Below are positions 10,231 to 20,245 of a DNA stretch of 64,000 nucleotides, piece after piece. The notes under the pieces are model-generated. The model was not told the origin of the DNA, did not search any database, and worked only from the letters and a program-made list of their open reading frames with translations. The translations under genes and the position numbers were made by a program. Positions within the stretch are counted from its first letter, which is position 1. Every line of letters starts with the position of its first letter. The stretch is from Pontederia crassipes (taxonomy: Eukaryota; Streptophyta; Magnoliopsida; Commelinales; Pontederiaceae), in NCBI GenBank assembly GCA_030549335.1, contig CM060183.1, forward strand, positions 28,347,052 through 28,411,051. The letters are read 5' to 3'.

Positions 10231-12839
10231 TTACTCTTTGGAAGACTTGTTGATAAGAGACTTGTGGATGTGTGGGATAACACCACCACCAGCAATAGTT
10301 CCTTTGATAAGTGTATCAAGTTCTTCATCCCCTCGGATGGCCAGCTGCAAATGCCGTGGTGTAATTCGCTTCACCTTAAGATCCTTGCTTGCATTCCCCG
10401 CAAGTTCTAAGACCTCTGCTGTCAGATATTCAAGGATTGCTGCTGAATAGACCGCTGCAGTGGCACCCACTCGTCCATTGGCTGCAATCCTTGACTTCAA
10501 GTGTCGGTGAATCCGTCCAACAGGGAACTACATGAGAGATAAGCCAGCACATTGAAATCAAAGATAAATGAATTGAAATGCACAGATAAAAGAAAAGGCG
10601 TGTAAACCACATAAAAATGCATTTAAATTTTGACAACTTGGAGACAGAAAAGGAACAACAGGCAAAACATAACTTGTCAGTATGTAAGGAAAAAGCCACA
10701 ATGTTTTGAGCAACAAAGAGTAGCACTCAACCTGAGTAAATGGAATCATATGATTTCAAAATATGGCATGACAAAGATAGCATATCCACATTTCAGCACA
10801 GTGTGCAACAAACATAAGCGGTATGACATCAATTTGTGACAAAATATTAGAACCGGCAACATATCCACAAAAAACAACCTAAGGAAAGTCAAATGAGTTT
10901 CTTTATTTTTCAAGATTAAATATGAGAGCAGTGATGAAAGGAAAGAGTATCAAGCAAGTCGAACTAAACCAACTTACACAAACAAACTTTTGTCCAGCTC
11001 AGTGTAAACAGATAGGTGTGTGGTGTGATGGGTCAAAAGGAAAGAAGGAACGGGACGGAGGCAGAGAAGAACGTTAAAATGAGGAAAAGAGTTTGGTGCA
11101 GGGAAGTTAAAATGAGGGAAGACACGTAGTAGAGGGGGGAGGCAGAATAATGGAAAAGGGAGACAAATAAAATACTGAACCTAAATGTAACAACACCACC
11201 CAGTCTAGTAACTCTTTACAAAGCATATGGATACCTTCATTTTTTGTATGAGGGAGAGAGAGACAGAGAAAGAGAGAGAGGCATACGGATTCCTACGACC
11301 ATGTCATCTCTCCCAGCACATAATCCAAACACATTATAAAATAAAAATGACTCATAATGCTATTAGAAGTGTACACAAAAGAAAATGCTATTAGAAGTGT
11401 GTTACCACAACGCAAGGAAGAAAGAAAACGGTTTACAGGGACCCAAAGATGGCACTAATTCTCCCAGTGGTAGTCTTTGAATTGATTTGCTTTACAGATA
11501 AACAGATCATGGAGCAGAGAAAAAAAAACATCACAGATCAAGCTTGAGAGGAATCACAGATCAAGCTTACTGTTGTGCTGAAGATGTGCAGAAAAGTTGA
11601 AAGAATAAAAAAATGACTTGGGTACTCTCTTTTTTTTTTCTTTTTGAAACTCTCTTGGGTACTCTCTTTAAGAACCAATTTTCTACATAGTTGCCCACAG
11701 CACAAATTTCACTTTTAAGAGTTCAAACTTGCTTACTCTCTGAAATAAAGTTTTCGCACATAGACCAAAATGGTACAAAGCATAACATCTATTTGTCTGT
11801 AGACAGAGACGAAACATAAGTTACTAGAATGTACAGAGAAGGGCACAATGTTACTGAGCAACAAAGACTTGCATTCAGGTCAACTCTTTGGCATCATACC
11901 ATTTCAATGATAACATACTCACATTTCAGCACAGCTAACGAAATGGCAAGTACTATCAGTGCAGGATAACAGTGTATTTGTAGACGGGCCAAAGTAGACC
12001 AACTGAATCTAACAAAATATTTCTGGCTCAGTTCAGCCTAAACAGGTTTGATTTTTTGTATGAAAGGATGGAGGGAGATTGGGCTAACTGTTGTACTGCC
12101 TACCAGACACTGATATGCAGAAAATAAACAAAATATTCTTGAACTAACAAAATATTCTTTGAATTGGTTTGCCTGAAAAATAAACAGATCATACCACAGA
12201 AAAAAACTTGTACGTCACAAGGTTAAACTAACTGTTGTCCGGCCAACCAGACACTGACATAAATGGTCTAATAAGCATTCTCTCAAAGGACCAAAACTCT
12301 TCGAGATCTCTCGTATGCAGTTTCTTCATGACACAAATTACACTTCTTATAGTTCGACCTTCCTTACTCCTCAAATAAAATTTTCACGCATAGTCCAAAA
12401 TTTATTAAAGCATGCCATCTAATTTTTTAGGAGGAACCGTAATATCTAATATAGAAGAGGCAGACAATTTCAAGACAGGAAAGTGAAATTCAGCTGCTCC
12501 AAATCGATATGATAACAGAGTCAACATACACGAGGCCACACAAGCTGTGTTTAACGTCCATCACAAAAAGAAAAGTTTGCACAGAACAACGGGTATCCAT
12601 ACATGCGATCCCAACAGCGATAACTCCATTGCGTATCAGGGAACAGAGATATATTCACACAATAAAATCAAGCAAACAGCGATAACTCCATTGCGCAGAT
12701 CTCGGAAAGGTCTAAGGACATGGTTCACCTGCAGACCGGCCCGTGAAGAGCGGGAGACCGGTTTCTTCTTGTCCTTGTCTTTGTTCGCCGCTGCCGTCGT
12801 TTTAGCAGCCAGAAGCCCCTTCCCTCCTTTTCCCGCCAT
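10231..12839 (-). CDS. H2A.Z: Histone variant H2A.Z, copy B (AT-richer, long intron)
   Basis: This gene has the same structure as copy A: exon 1 is 12729-12839 (37 codons, '[20 protein letters not shown]' to 'RSSRAGLQ') and exon 2 is 10231-10527 (98 codons plus TAA). The intron is 2201 bp (GTGAACC...CATGTAG) instead of 361 bp, at exactly the same codon. The product is 135 residues. In exon 2 it differs from copy A at two residues only (RIHRHLKSR versus RIHRQLKTR), while by eye some two thirds of codons differ, nearly all at the third base. The protein is clearly under strong selection and the duplication is old. An upstream leader intron with consensus ends and a telo-box/site II type promoter are described separately. 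There is no sign of decay. Confidence 0.95.
10620..12430. repeat. Internal duplications within the H2A.Z B intron
   Basis: Diverged copies of the same sequence recur in the intron. CACATTTCAGCACAG occurs at about 10788 and 11929, with matching GCACTCA/GCATTCAGGT context upstream. ATAAACAGATCAT occurs at about 11500 and 12181, followed in both copies by ACAGAAAAAAA-like, TTCACTT-like and AAATAAA-TTTTC-CGCATAG blocks. The copies are roughly 0.7-1.1 kb apart. This internal copying accounts for much of the length difference from the 361-bp intron of copy A. Confidence 0.6.
11250..11281. repeat. (GA)n microsatellite
   Basis: An imperfect GAGAGAGAGACAGAGAAAGAG run in the long intron of H2A.Z B. 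Confidence 0.8.
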
Positions 12840-12848
12840 CCTAGCGTC

Positions 12849-13115
12849 CTGAATATGCAGCAAGGAAACCCTCTTAACACCAAAAGCGAATCAGAAATCA
12901 ACAAAAAACCCCGAAACCCTCAGATATCATGAAAAAGACTGGCGGAGAAGGAAGCACTGCAGCATCTCAACTAGAACCCTAAATCAAGCAAACAAAACGG
13001 AGGAGACGAGCCAATCCATCAGATCGAAGCCAAACATGTCGAAATCGAGAACACAAAACTCGGAAATCGAAGGGTTTTGCAGAAGCGATCGTCGGAGTCG
13101 GAGAGAATGTGATAC
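12849..13115 (-). other. Probable 5' UTR (leader) intron of H2A.Z B
   Basis: On the minus strand a donor AG|GTATCA (exon side at 13116) and an acceptor TATTCAG|GACGC (exon side at 12848, nine bases before the ATG) bound 267 bases. Plant histone variant genes often carry a leader intron. The splice sites are seen; the use of the intron is inferred. Confidence 0.5.
12975..12984. promoter_or_regulatory. Telo-box upstream of H2A.Z B
   Basis: GAACCCTAAA matches the plant telo-box (AAACCCTA core), a motif frequent in the 5' regions of growth- and S-phase-related plant genes. It lies about 140 bases upstream of the start codon, inside the proposed leader intron. Confidence 0.4.
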
Positions 13116-13410
13116 CTATTTGCTTTGGCTCTCTGCCTTCTCGAGTGAGTCGAAGAGGGTGGAGAAGGCAAAGTGGAACGGGGAAAACTAGAAAAGCAAT
13201 GGAGATTTTGGTTCGGGCTCGTAGGCGGTTTACTTGTAGCTCGACAATTTATTATGAGGGTTCTACCCTTTACTTCATAGTTAATTTACTTGGGAGCTCC
13301 GGTGGTGCTATCCGAATCCGCGTGAGGGGTGTTCTGGGGAACTCATTATCTCGCGTGCGAAACCGTCTTCGCAATAAAGCACGTGATTCGCGTCAACCTG
13401 TTCTTAATAA

Positions 13411-13433
13411 TGGGCTTGGGAGGCCTGGGCCCA
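13411..13433. promoter_or_regulatory. Cluster of site II (TGGGCY) elements
   Basis: Three site II motifs sit within 23 bases: TGGGCT at 13411, TGGGCC at 13426 and an inverted GGCCCA at 13428. Site II pairs bind TCP factors and mark promoters of plant growth genes. They lie about 300 bases upstream of the proposed transcribed leader of H2A.Z B. The whole block is nearly palindromic. Confidence 0.45.
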
Positions 13434-13441
13434 TTAAATGA

Positions 13442-14459
13442 CACGTTTTAAGGTCTCAGACATGCGAGTGTTTTTTTTTTGTCTCGTTCATTTTCAATGA
13501 TCGTGGGTTGGATCAGGTTTGAGTCGCTCGAGTTTGATCCCAAAACTTTAATATAATTTAAATTAGTAAGCTTCGAAATAAATATAATTTTAATATAAAA
13601 CTTTAGTTTTTTAAATTAATTTAAGGAAAATATAAGTCTAGAAATAGAATAAAAATATTAGTTTACATAAATAAAATTAAACACAAAACATTACTATTAT
13701 TTAGTACTTAATTAAACAATCTAAAATAGTTATTAAAATATTAATATTATTGTTTTGGGGACAATCAAGTGGGGTCATCATATTATAATTCTCTTTAACT
13801 CCTTGTTTGACCTAAAAAATTTCGAGATCGGTCGACTTTTGATCCAAAATCTTTTTGGATTAGGTTGGGTTGATTGAGCGAACAAGTTGGATTACTCGCA
13901 TTTTATATCAACAAAAATATTTTAATATTTTTCTCCTATCACGACAACAATGATCAATAAAACGAATAAATTTATGATCATTCAACTATATTTTGTAACA
14001 ACACGGTCTTCAGAAACATTTTCAGTATCACAGCTAGTTATTGTTTATTTATCGCTTATGTGGCATGTTATATAAAATTCGAGGAGAGTCATAAGATAGA
14101 AAATCGTAAGATTTTATGATCTATTTTACATATTCATAAATATAAGCATTAAAAATAATAATTCTAGTTTTGATTAATTTGTATCATACTTTGATTGATT
14201 CTTAAGCAAAATTACATCATAACAAATAAAAGAAAAGAAAATATATTAAACTTCATTTAAATCAATCATTATTATCATAAATATATAATTTATTAATACT
14301 TAAATAATTATATTAATCACATGGAATCGTATAAGATTGAATAATATTGTAAGATCGTATGATCAAAATTAAGATCACGTTAAGAGCTTATAGATAAGAT
14401 CCTAATGATAAAATCAAAATCGATTAGGTGTAGTAAGATCATAAATTATAAAATCTTAG
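13442..14459. other. AT-rich transposon debris
   Basis: Contains hAT/MITE-like words (GGTTGGATCAGG, GGATTAGGTTGGGTTGA) around 13500-13890. At 14085-14450 repeated AAGATCGTAAGATT-type words resemble those at 47990-48560. No ORF with a known domain. Confidence 0.35.
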
Positions 14460-15320
14460 ATCCAACATTTTCTCTCTCATTCATGTCAAATTTGTTGAAA
14501 AATAAAAAAGTTACGTCAATATTTTTCTCTTTCCTCCACTCAAATTTATTTTCGTATCTATATCGGCATTCGACTTTTCAAAATTTCAGTCACGATCACC
14601 GCTAAAAATTTAAAATAATAAAAAAACTAAAGACACTTGGATCGATTAAGCACGGTTTAGGCATGATCCAATAAGGTCAGTCCGCCTAATTTTTTTTATT
14701 AATATATAATATTATAATAATGAAACATTGTTAAATAAGGAAGATAAAAAAATAAAAATATTGATTACATTTTTCTCTAAAATTTGGATTAATAAAAATA
14801 TTATAATTAAAAAATAAAAAAATCACACAAGATGTCGTCGGGCTCGATTGCCTAACGGGGTACTGAGCATGGCCCTACATGTGCTTGATGAGCGCGGGCC
14901 TAGCACAAAGGTATTTATTTATATATTTATATATTTAATGATACATTATAACTATATTATATATTATAATAATATTATATATATAATAATATAATATATT
15001 ATATTATTTATTATTCTTTTTTATTAATCCAAATTTTATATTTTTTTCCTTAATTTAATATTTATTATAATTATATATATAATATTTAAAAAATGGGTTG
15101 TCAGTCCCGACTAAGCCATTCCCAAATCATGTCTCATTGATCCAAGTGTCTTTAGTTCTTTTGATGTTTTTTTTATTATTTTAGTTTGTTAATGATGATC
15201 ATGATTATAATTTTGAAAAGTTAAATGATCGTGTCTAAATAAGTTTGAATGGTTGAGAAAGAAAAATGATGACATGACTTTTTTATTTGTTTAAATCTCA
15301 CATGGAGGAGAGAGAACATT
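14460..15320. repeat. Foldback element: large imperfect inverted repeat
   Basis: Left arm about 14462-14830 and right arm about 15000-15320 are reverse complements by eye. Matching blocks include TTTTCTCTCTC/GAGAGAGAA at the outside, CTTTTCAAAAT/ATTTTGAAAAG, CTAAAGACACTTGGATC/GATCCAAGTGTCTTTAG, and AAATTTGGATTAATAAAAA near the inside. The centre (14881-14907) holds GTGCT...AGCAC. The right side continues to about 15465 with ATGATCACCCAACTT-type sequence that the left lacks, so one end is truncated. There is no coding sequence. It fits a non-autonomous long-TIR DNA transposon. Confidence 0.75.
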
Positions 15321-15482
15321 GATGTGGTGTCACTTTAATGATCCATCGATAAATAGGCGATAATTGGTTACGATAATCACGAGTGAAATGTTTATGAAGT
15401 TTGATGATCGTTATAAAGTGAAGTTGGGTGATCATTATTGAAATTTACTTTCACTAAAACTATTTTTAATAATACAATGTAA

Positions 15483-16054
15483 TAGGGGTGTAAGAAAAAC
15501 CTGACTAACTCGAAAATTCTACTCGACCTAAAAAAATTGAATCGAAAAAACTGAAAATTAGGGATCCGAATATGATTTAAGATGGGTTTAATAAATTAAA
15601 ATCCACCCGCTAAAATTAGTGCCCCACCCGAAAAAATTGTATGGGCCCATGGAGCCCATTTTTTATTTATGATTTTTTTATTTACATAATTAATACATAT
15701 GTTATTAATTCTTTTATTATAGATATAATATTTCTTGTATAAAATTTCTTACTTTCTATCACATTACCAAAATATAATTTAATAACTTTAATTTTTTTAG
15801 TAATATATTTTATTTTTTATATAAAATCTAATATTTGTATACTAAATTTAGTTTATTAAATATATTTTTAAAATATAATTATATAAAACTAGGACCCCAA
15901 AAAACTCACTCGAAAAAATTAACTCACTAGAAGGTGGTTTTTATTTTTTCAAAATGTTAGGGTGATTTTTCTAATTTTAAAAACTGACTCGGAAAATAGA
16001 GGTTAATTTTTTTAAACCGAAAACCCAATCCAACCCGAACTATTTTCACCCCTA
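15483..16054. mobile_element. hAT-type MITE-like element, copy 1 (572 bp)
   Basis: Starts TAGGGGTG and ends CACCCCTA. It is flanked by an 8-bp near-duplicate target site, CAATGTAA (15475-15482) and TAATGCAA (16055-16062), with 6 of 8 positions matching. Eight-base duplications are typical of hAT elements. The interior is AT-rich with a conserved ATGGGCCCATGGAGCCC core near 15640 and has no ORF. Two relatives lie at 28340 and 46556. Confidence 0.8.
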
Positions 16055-16074
16055 TAATGCAACATTATATATTT

Positions 16075-16540
16075 TATTATAACAAGAAAACTATGTAATA
16101 TTATACATACATTGTTATAGATGATAAAGAAGTGACGTCAAAGCCTAAACACAAAAAATGTAGCTTGGGACTTGGAAGCATTCATGATTATTTTTGGCAT
16201 CAATCCTTGTGAATCCTCTGTGAACATATTTTTTGGCCCAACTCGATTGGTTAGGCCTATGTTTGGAACTTAAAATAGTCCATGAGTCGATTGAAATCTC
16301 AAGAAGTGTTTAACTTACTTTGATCAAGTTAAATCCGATCGTAACCCGAGTTTAACTAATAACCAAACGAGTTTGAGTATTCCGGCCAGGTGAAAATAAA
16401 TAAAAATAAAAAAAAACGTTAATCCTTCTCCACCAATAAAACATTAATCCTTCTCTACCGAGTTTTAATTTTTGAGGATCTAATTTGTTTCATTCATAAT
16501 AAGTATATATTTAAATTTGCGTGCTTGCATTACAAGGTGA
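16075..16540. repeat. Direct repeat, left copy, flanking the palindromic element
   Basis: Aligns by eye with 19785-20245. Shared blocks include AAACTATGTAATATTA, AAAGAAGTGA, CACAAAA-TGT-GCTTGG, CAATCCT-GTGAAT, CCATGAGTCGA-TGAAAT, GAGTTTGAGT and TTTCATTCATAATAA. Similarity is about that of an old repeat, with many substitutions. It contains old 'CCCAACTCGATTGGTTAGG' transposon-like sequence and no gene. Confidence 0.7.
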
Positions 16541-17045
16541 ATTGGATGACCATATTGATAAGGATTTAATGGGGGTCCTCCCGGAAATCCGTCCCCCCAT
16601 CCGTGCCCATCGGATGGAGATCCGACGGGCGCGAGTTTGTTGGACGGTATAGGGTAATAAACTCGATTTTTTTTGTCAAAATCAATTTTTTTGGGACCGC
16701 GCTCTTCTCTCTTCTCCCTCCCTCTCTCGCTCTCCCTCTCTCTTCTCCCTTCCTCTCGCGCTCATCTCACTTCTCCCTCCCTCTCTCGCCCGGCGTCGAC
16801 GGCCAGATTTGGCCGCTCCGCGACCGGATCTGATTGCGGGCGGCCAGATCTGGCCGCTCGATGGCCGATTTGGCGCGGGCGGCCGGATCTGACCGCCCAG
16901 CAGCTGCCTGCGTCAGATCGGCCACCTCGGTGGCCGGATCTGACTGCGAGCGGCTAGATCTGGCTGCTCAGTGGCCAATCTGACGGGCGGCCGGATCTGG
17001 CTGCCCGCATCAGATCTGACAAGGGCGGCCGGATATGGCCACCCA

Positions 17046-17280
17046 GCCGCTCTCGCCGAGGCCACCGCCGCTCTCGCCCCCCTCCGCCGCTCTCGCCGAG
17101 GCCGCTGCCGGTCTCGCCCCCCGTCCGCCGCTCTCGTCGAGGCTGCCGCCGCTCTCGCCCCCGTCCGCCGCTCTCGTCAAGGCCGCCGCCGTTCTCGCCA
17201 CCCTCCGCCGCTCTCGCCGAGGCCGCCGCTGTTCTCGCCACCCTCCGCCGCTCTCGCTGAGGCCGCCGCCGCTCTCCAAC
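17046..17280. repeat. ~40-bp GC-rich tandem repeat
   Basis: About five and a half units of 40-41 bases, each starting CCGCTCTCGCCGAGGCCGCC and ending in CCC-TCCG. The inverted arm at about 18190-18450 carries related units in reverse complement (GGCGAGAGCGGCGG). No stable coding signal; open in several frames at once. Confidence 0.8.
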
Positions 17281-17284
17281 ATCG

Positions 17285-17425
17285 CCGTGCCGGATCCTCG
17301 CATGACGCTGCCGCACCGACACCGCCGGACCCTCACATGCCGCCGCCGCACCGACACCGCCGGACCCTCACATGCCGCCGCCGCACCGACGTCGCCGGAC
17401 CCTCGCATGACGCCGCCGCACGCCG
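17285..17425. repeat. ~35-bp GC-rich tandem repeat
   Basis: Three to four units with the core GCCGGACCCTCACATGCC followed by GCCGCCGCACCGAC. A single-copy relative in inverse orientation is at about 19270-19325 in the right-hand arm. Confidence 0.75.
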
Positions 17426-17649
17426 CTTGTCATGTGATTTTTTTATTTATTTAGGATGAATATTGTTGAAGTTTGGAATTTGAGAATGTAATTGATTCAT
17501 GTGGATGTATGAAAAATGTAATTTGAGAATGTAATTGATTCATGTCGATTTAATTGATTCAGTGTAATGTGTTTATGCCGATGTTGATTTATGAAAAATG
17601 TGATTTCATTGTAACGTGTTCTACATTTGGATAATTGATTCATATCGAT

Positions 17650-17965
17650 GTTGTAATGTGATATAAACGTACGTTATGAGTATGTGATACAAACGTCGTT
17701 GTAGAGTATGTGATACAAACGTCGTTCCGAGAATATGTGATACAAACGTCCCGAGTATGTAATACAAACTTCGTTTCCGTTCTGTCGTTTACGAAATACA
17801 AACATGTCGTTCCGTGAATATGTGATACATATGACACATGTTCCGCGAATATGTGATACATATGACAGACGAAAAAACATGTAAAAGTGTATCAATCATG
17901 TCGTTCCGCGAATATGTGATACATATGACAGACGAAAAAATATGTAAAAGTGTATTAATTCCAAA
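17650..17965. repeat. Short repeats in the palindrome's inner segment
   Basis: The word GTATGTGATACAAACGTCG recurs three to four times at 17670-17760. A ~63-base unit (CGCGAATATGTGATACATAT...AAAAGTGTAT) is present nearly twice at 17835-17955. The reverse complement of the whole series is at 18748-19030. Confidence 0.75.
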
Positions 17966-19728
17966 TAAGCTTAACTAATTTCCGAACTCTTAGGATTACA
18001 AGTGACTTTGTCGGATTACATCCAAATCATCTACGCGGCGGGGCGGTGATCGCGGCGAGTGGGAAAGGCGGCCGAGGCTGCAAGGTGGCGGCGACGACGG
18101 CGAGAGGGCGGTGGCGACGAAGGCTGCGAGTGGGCGAGACAACGGCGGCGACAGAGGCTGTGAGTGGGCGAGGCGGTGGCGGCGGAGGTTGCGAGTGAGA
18201 GAGAGCGACGGACGGGGGCGAGAGCGGCGGCAGCCTCGATGAGAGCGACGGAGGGTGGCGAGAACAGCGGCGGCCTCGACGAGAGTGGCGGACGGGAGCG
18301 AGAGCGGCGGCGGCCTCGGCGAGAACAGCGGACAGGGGTGAGAGCGACGGCAGCCTTGGTGAGAGCGGCGGACGGGGGCGAGAGCGGCAACGGCCTCGGC
18401 AAGAGCGGTGGCCTCGACGAGAGCGGCGGCGGCCTCGGCGAGAGCGGCTTGGCGGCCAGATCCGGCCGCCTGCGCCAGATCGGCCATCGAGCGCAGATCC
18501 GACCGCCGAGCGGCCAGATTTGGCCATCGACGCCGGGCGAGAGAGGGAGGAAGATGAGAGAGGGAGAGGGTGAAGAGAGAGCAAGAGAGGGAGGGAGAAG
18601 AGAGATGAGCGCGGTCCGAAAAAAAATAATTTTGACAAAAAAAACCAGGTTTATTACCCTATACTGTCTAACAAACCCGCGCCCATCATATCTCCATCCG
18701 ACGGGCGCGGATGGGGGGAGGGGTTGAGGACCCCCATTAAATCCGTTTGGAATTGATACACTTTTACATGTTTTTTCGTCTGTCATATGTATCACATATT
18801 CGCGGAACGACATGATTGATACACTTTTACATGTTTTTTCATCTGTCATATGTATCACATATTCGTGGAACGACATGTTTGTATTTCGTAAACGATGGAA
18901 CGGAAACGACGTTTGTATTACATACTCGGGACATTTGTATCACATATTCTACATATTCTCGAAACAACGTTTGTATCACATACTCTACAATGACATTTGT
19001 ATCACATACTCAGAACATACGTTTATATCACATTACAACATCGACATGAATCAATTATCCAAATGTAGAACACATTACAATGAAATTACATTTTTCATAA
19101 ATCAACATCGGCATAAACACATTACAATGAATCAATTAAATCGACATGAATCAATTACATTCTCAAATTACATTTTTCATACATCGACATGAATCATTTA
19201 CATTCTCAAATTCCAAACTTTGACAATATTCATCCTAAATAAATAAAAAATCACACGATAGGCGGCGTGCGGCGGCAGCATGCGAGGGTCCGGCGGCGTC
19301 GGTGCGGCGGCGGCATGCGAGGATCCGACACGGTGATGTGGCCGATCTGACGCGGGCAGCCGCTGGGCGGCCAGATCTGGCCGCCCGCGCCAAATCGGCC
19401 GTCGAGAGGCCAGATCTGGCCGCCCGCAGTCAGATCCGGCCGCCGACGCCGGGCGAGAGAGGGAAAGAGAAAGGGAGAAGAGAGATGCGCGCGCGAGAGA
19501 GGGAGAGCGAGAGAGGGAGGGAGAAGAGAGAGGGAGAGGGTGAAGAGAGAGGGAGGGAGAAGAGAGATGAGCGTGGTCCGAAAAAATTGATTTTGACAAA
19601 AATAAACCGAGTTTATTACCCTATACCGTCCAACAAACCCGCGCCCGTCGGATCTCCATCCGACGGGCGCGGATGGGGGGAGGGGTTTCCTCCCCCCTTA
19701 CAGGGAGGAGGACCCCATTAAATCCTAT

Positions 19729-19729
19729 A

Positions 19730-19782
<53 letters not shown>
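19729..19782. repeat. Compound (TG)n(TA)n microsatellite
   Basis: TG repeats pass into a (TA) run directly at the right end of the palindromic element, possibly obscuring its target-site duplication. Confidence 0.9.
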
Positions 19783-19784
<2 letters not shown>

Positions 19785-20245
19785 CTTTGTGACAAGGAAA
19801 CTATGTAATATTAAACATATATTATAATAAATAATAAAGAAGTGATGTGAAAACTCCCAACACAAAATGTTGCTTGGGGGCATCCCATCACTCTTCTCGA
19901 CACCAATCCTCGTGAATACTCAATAAACATATTTTTAGCAATGTTGTCATACCCAACCCGGCCAGCCCGATTGGTTCATGTCCGGGATTACAAATGGCCC
20001 ATGAGTCGACTGAAATTTGAAAAAGAGTTTGATATATTTTGATCCGATCAAATCTGGTCAAAACCTAAGTTCAACTAGTCAACGTGGCGAGTTTGAGTGA
20101 CTGAGTTGGGTGAAAATAAAAAGTTTAAATGTTTTCAACCACACTTTAAAGTTTTAGTTTTTTTTATTTTCTTTCGTAAAGTATTTGATTAATTTATTTC
20201 ATTCATAATAAATTTTTATTTTTTAAATTAATTTGTGTGCTTTTA
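19785..20245. repeat. Direct repeat, right copy, flanking the palindromic element
   Basis: Counterpart of 16075-16540 in the same orientation (shared blocks are given there). The palindromic element and microsatellite lie exactly between the two copies. Confidence 0.7.

Larger units (their letters stand above)
16562..19725. mobile_element. Composite palindromic Mutator-like element with three GC-rich arms
   Basis: Termini are GGATTTAATGGGGGTCC at the left and GGACCCCATTAAATCC at the right, with a third inward-facing end GGACCCCCATTAAATCC at 18728-18744. Layout: GC-rich arm A (16562 to about 17440), AT-rich segment I (about 17450-17965), a short unique piece (about 17966-18035), arm A inverted (18036-18744), segment I inverted (18745-19255) and a shorter inverted arm A (19261-19725). 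Every arm has GCGGATGG-type ends, a CT/GA-rich tract and GGCCAGATCTGGCCG words, then GC-rich repeats. It shares ends with the elements at 57517 and 60478, which have 9-bp target duplications. Here no duplication is seen at 16553/19726. The long open frames across it are a by-product of GC richness and repetition. Confidence 0.75.

Noticed and set aside
17996..18876. Long minus-strand frames of 163-281 codons (and opposite frames of 122-187 codons) in the GC-rich palindrome
   Set aside because: Open in several frames on both strands at once, made of Ser/Pro/Arg/Ala repeats that follow the DNA tandem repeats; composition effect, no domain.
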